A DNA stretch of 64,000 nt from ZC4RG29 sp964521255 (GTDB lineage: Bacteria; Bacteroidota; Bacteroidia; Cytophagales; Cyclobacteriaceae): positions 248,001 through 312,000 of the forward strand of contig CAZFRM010000002.1 in the NCBI GenBank assembly GCA_964521255.1, written 5' to 3'. This document shows, piece by piece, positions 52,319 to 59,075 of the stretch (position 1 is its first letter; the number at the start of each line of letters is the position of its first letter). Below the pieces are notes generated by a model. The model saw only the letters and a list, made by a program, of their open reading frames with translations. It was not told where the DNA came from and searched no databases. Both the position numbers and the translations under genes were made by a program.

Positions 52319-52770
52319 TGTTTTCTTTCTTTCATCCTTTTGTTCCCATGTCCTTTTGATTTAACCTTTTCAATAAAGTACTCAGTCTTAATTTTCAATC
52401 CGTGTTCGGACCTGATTATTTAAGGACAAAAGACAATTCTGGCACTGAGCCACATCAGTATGAATGTTGGTTATAAACCTCAGTACTATTTCGGACACTT
52501 CATTTAATAAAAATTTTGAATAACGTTTGGCTAAAAGCAGTTACGGAAATCCGAAACTATTTCACTGTCCACGTTGCCTGCGCTAAATTAGTTGAAAATA
52601 CTTTACACATTACTCATTGTATTTAGGGTTGCTCATTTTAAAGTTGCAGGCTCCTGTCTATGTTCTTTAGTCATTCATTCAAATTGTCCTAGTGAGTGAT
52701 TTGAAATAGAAAACAGAGAATTCTTGCTCCCTTGTCTCATTTCAACCCTTATTCTTTATACTAATCTTTC
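52319..52770. other. gene-free stretch
   Basis: 450 bp: the first 100 bp probably contain the decayed toxin tail (to about 52416); the rest is AT-rich without a recognisable gene. Blocks like GGCAACGTGG and AACGTTATTC near 52500-52580 recall the cassette palindromes, but no good stem was found. Confidence 0.4.
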
Positions 52771-53502
52771 TTAGTCAATATTCCATGTCAAATCAGGATC
52801 TCCTTCAAATGCTGCGTCAATAGTATCGTCATCGAACCCGTTGTAGCCCCCATACTTTTCGAATCGCCTATTTGATATATCTTCCAAATAATTTTGAGGG
52901 TCGCGTTCAATTTTGAATTCTTCAGCTAGCTTCGATTTGAATTTATAAATTTCAGTTTTTACGGACTGGCCAAAAGACATTTTCCACAATTCGTAAAAAT
53001 TAACCATCATACTGTCTTCAAACACCAACGGCGAAAAATGGGAAATGTCTCCAATCTTATATTTAATAGAAGGATCCACTGTTGTCACTACTTTTCCTTT
53101 ATATACAAGATTACTAAGTATACCTGGCATTTTCCTGCCCTTTAAGGAGGTCTTCTCTCTATACGTTGACAAAATCGAAATAGCAAAAATAACCCAATAA
53201 GGAAGGTCAGTGATATTTATGAACTGCTTTGAAATACAGCCTAGGCTGTTGAAAAAAATATCCTTAAAATCATCAGCATGAACTATTTCTATATGGACAA
53301 GTTTTTCTTTATCGTATTGAATAGTTCTTAACAAATAAGTGACTTCTAATCCATCATCCTTTTTAAGGGCTTCCAAATTGATTAAAAAAGTATTGGGTTT
53401 TATTACATTTCCTTCATAGAGGGTAGCGGCACTTTCGTCAACCTTGTGAAAATACGTCAACGCCTTTTTTGCCTCGAATCCGACTATTTTCTTTATCTTC
53501 AT
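52771..53502 (-). CDS. hypothetical protein with GYNGFDDDTIDAAFEGDPDLTW tail
   Basis: 243 residues with ordinary globular composition. The C-terminal motif (GYNGFDDDTIDAAFEGDP, then TWN) resembles an ending I recall from several Bacteroidota hypothetical proteins that lie in variable regions. No domain or function assigned. It stands between the broken HigA remnant and two other hypotheticals, in an accessory patch. Confidence 0.55.
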   Translation of the reverse strand: MKIKKIVGFEAKKALTYFHKVDESAATLYEGNVIKPNTFLINLEALKKDDGLEVTYLLRTIQYDKEKLVHIEIVHADDFKDIFFNSLGCISKQFINITDLPYWVIFAISILSTYREKTSLKGRKMPGILSNLVYKGKVVTTVDPSIKYKIGDISHFSPLVFEDSMMVNFYELWKMSFGQSVKTEIYKFKSKLAEEFKIERDPQNYLEDISNRRFEKYGGYNGFDDDTIDAAFEGDPDLTWNID

Positions 53503-53771
53503 CAGTTACCTTTAAATAAAATACTACCAACAAGATAACATAGGAAAGTAACACGAGCAAGGAGATTTAGCTATTGCCTTGGGCTTAGGATGTGGGCTAT
53601 AGCCAAGTGCCAAATGTGCGCTGGGTGAGAATCTTATTAAAATTGCTGTGGGCAGGAATTGGTTGTAGTCACTATTTGCTTTCCACTATGTTGTCTGAGG
53701 TGAGTGGATTTAATTTTCTTTTAATAGATGAAATTTTTCCAGAAGATGTGTGGTAACAATGTCTGTAAAGC

Positions 53772-54323
53772 TTAGTTATTTCGTCTCCTATGATAGAGTT
53801 CCCTCATAGTTTTTATATGTCGCTTGGTTGCCTCTGAAGCTTCAGATTTAGTAAAATTCATTTTCCGATACTTTCTTTTAAGAGCGTCCAACAACATGTA
53901 GTTCCATTTTTTATCAAATCCAAGAAAAGGAACTTCCACTAAGATTTTTGGGGCGCTCAAATCTGAAAATTTGTCACCTTTTTTCCCACACTGCAGATAT
54001 AGTGCCCGCGATTGTATTATACCATCGATAACATTTAAGTCTCTCATGACATCGAATTCAATACCAAATGAAACTTCCATTGGTTTAATGAATTCAAGAT
54101 TTAGAACCAAAACTCGTTTGTTAAACGGGAGATTTGACCAAGTTAATTTTGTATCACCTGGCGAAGTAGTCTGGTGATAAATCAATAGTTCTGGAATTGA
54201 GTTGTTGTCAACTGGGTCAATGATAACGGCAGGGATAAGTCTAGCTTCTCCTATCTTTGGATGAGACATTGCTCCATCACCTACAACTTTACAAATTTGA
54301 TGCTTTATTGTCCGGGGTCTCAT
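53772..54323 (-). CDS. hypothetical protein
   Basis: Start placed at the ATG MRPRTIKHQIC (54323), although a TTG two codons earlier exists; it overlaps the next gene upstream (54289-54888) by 35 bp. About 183 residues, beta-rich with no clear motif. Overlap suggests translational coupling with the membrane-anchored gene. Function unknown. Confidence 0.55.
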   Translation of the reverse strand: MRPRTIKHQICKVVGDGAMSHPKIGEARLIPAVIIDPVDNNSIPELLIYHQTTSPGDTKLTWSNLPFNKRVLVLNLEFIKPMEVSFGIEFDVMRDLNVIDGIIQSRALYLQCGKKGDKFSDLSAPKILVEVPFLGFDKKWNYMLLDALKRKYRKMNFTKSEASEATKRHIKTMRELYHRRRNN

Positions 54324-54888
54324 TATCAATTTCCTTTACTATTGAGATGTCAAATGTTGCAGGGTTCTCCTGAATGTCTGTCACTTTAATTCTAAATTTT
54401 TCAATTCTAAACTCTTTGAAAATAGAAGCAGGCTCTTCAAACAAGAGCCATCCCGTTTCAATACTCTTTTCATCGGCCTTAATATCTGTTGGAAATGCCT
54501 TTACATTTGCTTTTGAAACCTCTTTTTCCAGAAGAGGATTGTGTTCAACAGGAACTCTTGCCACTGAATTGTCTTTTCGAATAAACTCAATTTCTAAAAT
54601 GGCCCTAAATGAATTTTTCATTTGAGACTTGTTGTTCAAAGTCACATTGAAAAGTAAGATTTTCTTAAACTCATTTTCAATTTTCCTCCGGTATCTAAAC
54701 GCGTCAATTATATAAATGCTAAAATTTGCCTGCCTATTCAAGTAGTCTTGCTGGGAAAGATTAAGCGCTCTCCTCGAAATTACATTGCTTCTGTACGCGT
54801 ATATGGCACTAAGCAATGCGGCTATTGTGGCAAGCCCAGTGATGTAATTGTCTGCAATGTATTCTAAAATTTTGTCCATCAAATTCAT
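54289..54888 (-). CDS. hypothetical membrane-anchored protein
   Basis: Start placed at MNLMDKILEYIAD (54888), since the longer frame begins with a TTG. A single N-terminal membrane helix (YITGLATIAALLSAIYAYRS) is followed by a 165-residue cytoplasmic or periplasmic beta domain (ILLFNVTLNNKSQMKNSFRA) and a tail. Its end overlaps the start of the next gene. Function unknown. Confidence 0.55.
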   Translation of the reverse strand: MNLMDKILEYIADNYITGLATIAALLSAIYAYRSNVISRRALNLSQQDYLNRQANFSIYIIDAFRYRRKIENEFKKILLFNVTLNNKSQMKNSFRAILEIEFIRKDNSVARVPVEHNPLLEKEVSKANVKAFPTDIKADEKSIETGWLLFEEPASIFKEFRIEKFRIKVTDIQENPATFDISIVKEIDNETPDNKASNL

Positions 54889-55008
54889 TGTCCGTGTGTG
54901 CCACCCTCTAAATTGCAAATATTCTAAAATTAAGTAAGTTCAAATTCAATTTGCAATTTCACCCACAATAATGAGAGCCTTCTTTCAAATTTTCACCGCA
55001 GAGGTGCC

Positions 55009-55104
55009 AAGGCGCAGAGGTGCGCAAAGTTTTTCTTAGCGCCCCTTCGCGTCTCCGCGCCTCTGCAGTAAAACTCGAAGGAATACACATCGAACTTGTG
55101 ACGG
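55009..55104. repeat. 97-bp direct repeat, copy 1 (left of toxin-antitoxin cassette)
   Basis: Contains AGGCGCAGAGGTGCGC, TTCTTAGCGCCCCTTCGCG, TCTCCGCGCCTCTGC and AACACATCGAACTTGTGACGG. Copy 2 at 56009-56107 is nearly identical. About 100 bp to the left lies CTCTAAATTGCAAATATT (54906), which is also repeated before copy 2 (55897). Confidence 0.8.
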
Positions 55105-55223
55105 GGCTTGGATTTTCGAAGCACGTTCTCATCCACCGTGACCAAACGAAATTAAGAAAACAAAACATTGAATTTACAGTTCACCCCAAGCTGGCATAAG
55201 CCTTATATGTTGTGTGGCGTAGG

Positions 55224-55514
55224 CTACCGCGGTCGTCTTCTGGGGTCTTGTCTTGAGTCAAAGAATGTCAAAAGAATAATTTGATCATTCTTTAAGCGGT
55301 AGAATACACGAGTCTGTCTGGTAAGTTGAAAACCTCTCAGTTTTTTTTCCGGGATTTCAAGTGCCCCAATTTCCGGAAACTCATAAAGCAGCCTCGTAAA
55401 GTCCTTCGTTTTTGTTATAAATGACTGTCTTGCAGTATCGCCAAATTTGAGTTGGATGTAGTCCAGGATTTCACTGAATCTCTTTCGGGCTTTTTTAGTC
55501 CAAACAATTCTCAT
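55224..55514 (-). CDS. RelE/ParE-type toxin
   Basis: 96 residues. The fold pattern (MRIVWTKKARKRFSEILDYI, ETGALEI-like stretch, VFYRLKNDQIILLTFFDSRQDPRR) is the ParE/RelE family. It overlaps the antitoxin stop by 4 bp on the same strand and is 3' of it, the standard order. The target (gyrase or mRNA) is not resolved by the sequence. Stop codon lies within the left inverted repeat of the cassette. Confidence 0.88.
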   Translation of the reverse strand: MRIVWTKKARKRFSEILDYIQLKFGDTARQSFITKTKDFTRLLYEFPEIGALEIPEKKLRGFQLTRQTRVFYRLKNDQIILLTFFDSRQDPRRRPR

Positions 55515-55744
55515 TTAAGATCTTTCCAAACGTCTTTATCGTCAATGAGATTTGCATCGTCCTCGGACTCTTCGTAAGCCTGAAGAACCTCTTTTTTTTG
55601 CTCGTCTGTCAACTGTTTCCACATTCGTCCGTCTTCTGAGCTTTCACGCTTTTCCAGAAAACTATAAATCGCACGAAGCAATTGTTCATCTTCAATTCTG
55701 TCAACTATTTTGTGAAGATTCGATTTCAGTTCAATTGTCCCCAT
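55511..55744 (-). CDS. antitoxin of the RelE/ParE-type module
   Basis: 77 residues. It begins MGTIELKSNLHKIVDRIEDEQ, and has a C-terminal part (QLTDEQKKEVLQAYEESEDD, ANLIDDKDVWKDL) likely to wrap the toxin. It is the first gene of the pair and probably contains the DNA-binding part for autoregulation, though no HTH or ribbon motif is clear. The upstream 50 bp would hold its operator. Confidence 0.85.
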   Translation of the reverse strand: MGTIELKSNLHKIVDRIEDEQLLRAIYSFLEKRESSEDGRMWKQLTDEQKKEVLQAYEESEDDANLIDDKDVWKDLK

Positions 55745-56239
55745 AGTCGTTTAATTTTATGTACAAATTTACGATTTTTTTGAAAACGTCTGTCGAAAGC
55801 CTATGCCACACAACAAAACCGCCTAAATGTAATTGCCGACATCTTCATTTTATCTGAACTGGTTCTTATCTTCTGGAATACAGAAACAATGCCGCGCTCT
55901 AAATTGCAAATATTTTTAAAAGTTGATAAGTCGGATTTTCGCGTGCATAAGAAACAAGCGTATGTACCAAAAAGATTATCAACATTTGCTTAAACCATAG
56001 AAATCGCTAAGGTGCAGAGGTGCGCTAGGTTTTTTTTCTTAGCGCCCCTTCGCGTCTCCGCGCCTCTGCGGTAAAACTCGAAGGAATACACATCGAACTT
56101 GTGACGGCTACGGTTTTCAAAACCCATCTCTGTCCCACGTTACCAACTGAATTATTTATGAAGTTGCATTTTAAATACAACTGTATCTTGTCCAACTCTT
56201 AAATAATCTTTAACCACTTTTATACCATTTTCAAGTCCG
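55745..56239. other. gene-free stretch with the right cassette end and copy 2 of the direct repeat
   Basis: No gene. Contains the right inverted end (55798-55815), CTCTAAATTGCAAATATT (55897) and the second 97-bp direct repeat (56009-56107). Confidence 0.5.
56009..56107. repeat. 97-bp direct repeat, copy 2 (right of toxin-antitoxin cassette)
   Basis: Same sequence as 55009-55104 with a few substitutions and a longer T run. The two copies are 1.0 kb apart and enclose the toxin-antitoxin cassette, so recombination between them could delete it. Confidence 0.8.
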
Positions 56240-56620
56240 ATGATTGATCAATACAATTCATTTACTGTTCTCGATTCCCTGCACATAAAGGGTGCCTTAA
56301 CGGTAGGTGAAAACACGGCCGACATTGCCGGTGTGGCTATTGCCTACGATGCCTTTAAGCTAACGGAGCAAGGACAAGACACTGTGAAACTGGATGGCTT
56401 TACACCCGACCAGCGTTTCTTTATCTCGATAGCCAGAATATGGCGTGTAAAAACCAGGGACGAGTTTTTGCGCATGTATGTAAACACCAATCCGCACGCA
56501 CCAGCCCGGTGGCGGGTGAACGGACCGCTCATGAACTTCACCCCTTTTTACAACGCATTTAATGTGCAGCCGGGTGATAAAATGTATAAACCTGAAGAGG
56601 AGAGAATAGTGGTGTGGTGA
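56240..56620 (+). pseudogene. C-terminal remnant of an M13 (neprilysin-like) metallopeptidase
   Basis: 126 codons matching the end of family M13: DQYNSF, then GALTVGENTADIAGVAIAYD, FFISIARIWRVKTRDEF, NPHAPARWRVNG and the C-terminal EEERIVVW. The HExxH zinc motif and the preceding 500 residues are absent; upstream in frame there is unrelated sequence. Peptidase M13 needs the missing part, so this is a remnant and not a working protease. Confidence 0.85.
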
Positions 56621-56750
56621 GATTGTGATTACAAGAGCAATGCTGATTTACCGGCGAACCCTATTGTGAATAATTTAAATGATACTTTTATTCTGAGTTC
56701 TTCAAGAACTTAGTAAAGTGGGGAAGCGAAAGGTAACTTGAATCAAATAC

Positions 56751-57092
56751 TCACTCTTTCTTCGGTTCAGAAATCACAATCACCTTATTCTCGGAAATGC
56801 CTTCTATGACTACCAAAAGATCAGGGAATAATGGTGAAATATGCTCAAGAGTATTTCTGTAAACATCAAGCACAATAACAGTACATGGGAGTTTTGAAAT
56901 ATTTTGCTGGTAGGGTATGTTCTTATCTACAACGATCCAACAATCAAAACCCTCATTTTTCAATAGCTGAAGTAACTCCCCATTTTTGACACCATTCCAT
57001 TGCATATCGCGTACAGTAAATACCTCATGAGCAGGATTTGAAAAAAGGTATTTGAACCGGACATCGATATTTTCATCAATGAGTATCTTCAC
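56751..57092 (-). CDS. DUF5615 PIN-like protein (toxin of a DUF433/DUF5615 pair)
   Basis: 113 residues. MKILIDENIDVRFKYLF supplies an acidic residue of a Mut7-C/PIN-like nuclease fold (IDEN), and FDCWIVVDKNIPYQQNI the second (DKN); this is the DUF5615 family, a putative ribonuclease toxin. It overlaps the DUF433 gene by 4 bp, the usual pair. The activity is inferred from the family. Confidence 0.85.
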   Translation of the reverse strand: MKILIDENIDVRFKYLFSNPAHEVFTVRDMQWNGVKNGELLQLLKNEGFDCWIVVDKNIPYQQNISKLPCTVIVLDVYRNTLEHISPLFPDLLVVIEGISENKVIVISEPKKE

Positions 57093-57307
57093 ACTGCAAG
57101 ATCTGATAAAAGCTTTGCTGCTGCCAGTTCGATGACAGCCTCTGCCTGCTCCCTTGAAACAGAAGGATAGCCCAACAGAAACTCTTCCAAAGAACTTTCT
57201 TCAAGATAGTCAAACAGTGTTTTAATGGTGACCCGTGTGCCTTTGAAGACGGGCACTCCGGCAGCTATTTCGCGATCAATGGTTATATATTGGTTTACCG
57301 TCGCCAT
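57089..57307 (-). CDS. DUF433 antitoxin-like protein
   Basis: 72 residues with the DUF433 motifs ITIDREIAAGVPVFKGTRVTIKTLFDYL and SLEEFLLGYPSVSREQAEAVIELA. It is the first gene of the pair with DUF5615 and overlaps it by 4 bp. DUF433 is a small winged-helix-like DNA-binding antitoxin. Complete and probably functional. Confidence 0.88.
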   Translation of the reverse strand: MATVNQYITIDREIAAGVPVFKGTRVTIKTLFDYLEESSLEEFLLGYPSVSREQAEAVIELAAAKLLSDLAV

Positions 57308-57449
57308 GATTTTTTCAAAGGTAGCATTTATTCAGTGTATCATCAATAAGAAGCCTTCCATCAGCTTGATAGAGCTAAAAGGATTTTTTCACTTCCGGAT
57401 TTAATTTGCTTGTGGATCAGAGTCCGGAGACCGGTGACTCTGATTGGGT

Positions 57450-57525
57450 TGACGTGGCGGCAGTCCAATCTTAATAGTTAACTATCAACTCTGCTAGAAT
57501 GACTTATATGCATTTGTTGCAGTTT
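57450..57525. repeat. partial attC-like palindromic site F
   Basis: On the minus strand it begins right after the stop of the gene at 57531 (CTGCAACAAATGCATATAAG) and shares TATATGC, GCAG and TTGGACTGCCG blocks with site D; the 3' arm after CTGCCGCCACG is different, so the palindrome is incomplete. AACTGCAAC at the 3' end pairs with GTTGTAGGCAATT at about 57842-57855, on the other side of the gene. Confidence 0.55.
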
Positions 57526-57530
57526 TCAAT

Positions 57531-57827
57531 TCACTCGTCTTTAATTTTTATCCACCAAGGTACTCGATCCCGTTTCAGAAATCCATGTAGTTTTTTATCT
57601 GGCGTCCGTTGCCAATAATTTAATTTGATATAAGGTCTTGCTCCGTCATTGGGATGAAATTCTTCGAGAAGGTAATCTTGTTCTTCCTTGTCCAATTCTC
57701 TCACCGATCCGTCATTTTCCACATGGACATATTTAAATCCTTTGGTTGGAAATCGCATTGGAAATGTCCGCCAAATAATAATTCGAGCTAAAATGATGAA
57801 AATTAAAAGGTATAAAATTGTATGCAT
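57531..57827 (-). CDS. hypothetical protein with one N-terminal membrane helix
   Basis: 98 residues: a helix at the start (HTILYLLIFIILARIIIW), then a charged, tyrosine-rich cytoplasmic or periplasmic part (RELDKEEQDYLLEEFHP). No family recognised. The gene is a single unit between complementary ends and the attC-like site F, so it also looks like a cassette. Confidence 0.55.
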   Translation of the reverse strand: MHTILYLLIFIILARIIIWRTFPMRFPTKGFKYVHVENDGSVRELDKEEQDYLLEEFHPNDGARPYIKLNYWQRTPDKKLHGFLKRDRVPWWIKIKDE

Positions 57828-58200
57828 CTCAATTTGAAAATTGCCTACAACGATTCATTGCCTCGCGTTGCCGAGTGAAGTTTACTTGCACGCTTTTGAA
57901 GCATCATAGTTGTGCTATTGAAAAGCATAATTTAAGAAGTCTTACCGAATAAGAAAACGCGGATGATTCATTCGCATCAGAGTGCAGAGACACCAGTAAC
58001 TTGGATGGGGTAGCACGAAGAAGCTGTTAACATAGCGTTTGCGTCAGTATCGGGATTCCCTGTCTGCCATCGTGCTGGCCTTGACGCTGGCAGGCAGGTT
58101 CGCTCCTTACTTTCTAAACGCTTTCCTCGCTTACAATGACGGTGTTAAAAAAATCCATGCATTAAAAATCATGGCAATCCTTTAATCCCTTTAATCCCGG
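57828..58200. other. gene-free stretch with cassette end and dispersed repeats
   Basis: No gene. It holds the 5' partner (GTTGTAGGC on the minus strand, 57842-57855) of the cassette at 57531, a CTGTCTGCCATCGTGCTGG/CTGGCAGGCAGG palindrome at about 58062-58095, and the CCTTTAATCCCTTTAATCCC dispersed repeat at 58172-58206. Confidence 0.45.
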
Positions 58201-58974
58201 TCAGACATTTATTACACGCACTTTCTCTTTCAACATTTCCATCACAAAACATTCCTCCACAACCTGTCCAATAATTATCACGGCAGGAGATTCTATATTT
58301 TGTTCAGCGACCAGTTGCTCCAGTGTACCCACCGTTCCCCGAATGAATTTTTGATTAGATAAAGTAGCATGTTGCACTATGGCTGCTGGTTCATGTTGAC
58401 CACGTGTTTCAGAAAATGTATTCAGTATCTCGCAAAGGTTATTCATTCCCATCAAAATAATAACGGTGGCGCTGGATTGAGAGGCCAGGTAAATGTCTTT
58501 CGAAATCTCGCCACACGAACGCGTGCCGGTAATAACCCAAAAGCTTTCATTAACGCCACGCTTTGTTAACGGAATGCCAACGGTGGATGGCGCCGCTATC
58601 GCACTGGATATTCCGGGAACCACTTCAACTTCAATTCCTCTTCTTTGTGCGTACTCCAATTCTTCATGGCCTCTTCCAAATACATAGGGATCACCACCCT
58701 TTAAACGAACGACACAGTTGTAACGACTTGCATAAAATACGATCAACTGGTTGATCTCGTCCTGTGAAAAAGTATGATTACCTCTCCGCTTGCCAACATC
58801 AACAAGTTTGCACCGTGGGTTAGCATAATCAAGGAGTTCAGGAGCCGCGAGGGCATCATAAAGTATAACGTCAGCCTGTTTTATAGCCTTTATTCCCTTT
58901 AAAGTGATCAAATCCGGATCGCCCGGCCCCGCCCCCACTACTATCAGCCTGCGATTTTCGCTCGTTTTCTCCAT
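58201..58974 (-). CDS. cobA: uroporphyrinogen-III C-methyltransferase
   Basis: 257 residues. GAGPGDPDLITLKG at residues 14-27, VGKRRGNHTFSQDEIN, RLKGGDPYVFGRG and VPGISSAIAAPSTVGIPLTKRG are the SUMT signatures. It makes precorrin-2, the precursor of siroheme (and cobalamin), in the cytoplasm. It is divergent from nirB, whose product needs siroheme, and shares its promoter region with the TTTACGTA operators. No precorrin-2 oxidase/ferrochelatase (CysG N-terminal) is in the window. Confidence 0.93.
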   Translation of the reverse strand: MEKTSENRRLIVVGAGPGDPDLITLKGIKAIKQADVILYDALAAPELLDYANPRCKLVDVGKRRGNHTFSQDEINQLIVFYASRYNCVVRLKGGDPYVFGRGHEELEYAQRRGIEVEVVPGISSAIAAPSTVGIPLTKRGVNESFWVITGTRSCGEISKDIYLASQSSATVIILMGMNNLCEILNTFSETRGQHEPAAIVQHATLSNQKFIRGTVGTLEQLVAEQNIESPAVIIIGQVVEECFVMEMLKEKVRVINV

Positions 58975-58983
58975 ACCTACATC

Positions 58984-59052
58984 GTTTACGTAAAAATACG
59001 TATAAAATTACTTGAAAATGTACTTAGTTTACGTAAATTTACTTGCGTAATT
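58984..59052. promoter_or_regulatory. TTTACGTA operators in the cobA/nirB divergent promoter
   Basis: TTTACGTAAAAATACGTATA (from about 58985) and TTTACGTAAATTTACTTGCG (from 59029) lie in the 101 bp between the divergent starts. The half-site matches the perfect palindrome TTTACGTAT-AA-ATACGTAAA in front of narK at 15321. This links siroheme synthesis, nitrite reduction and nitrate uptake under one inferred regulator. Confidence 0.7.
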
Positions 59053-59075
59053 AGAATTTGTACTGAGTAAACCTA

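Larger units (their letters stand above)
55208..55815. repeat. cassette bounded by 18-bp inverted repeats (TGTTGTGTGGCRTAGGCT)
   Basis: Left end 55208-55225 and right end 55798-55815 are complementary at 17 of 18 positions. They lie right at the toxin stop and 53 bp before the antitoxin start, so they bracket the toxin-antitoxin pair exactly. On the minus strand the order is GTTGTG, gene pair, CACAAC, the pattern seen in the other cassette-like units. Confidence 0.75.
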
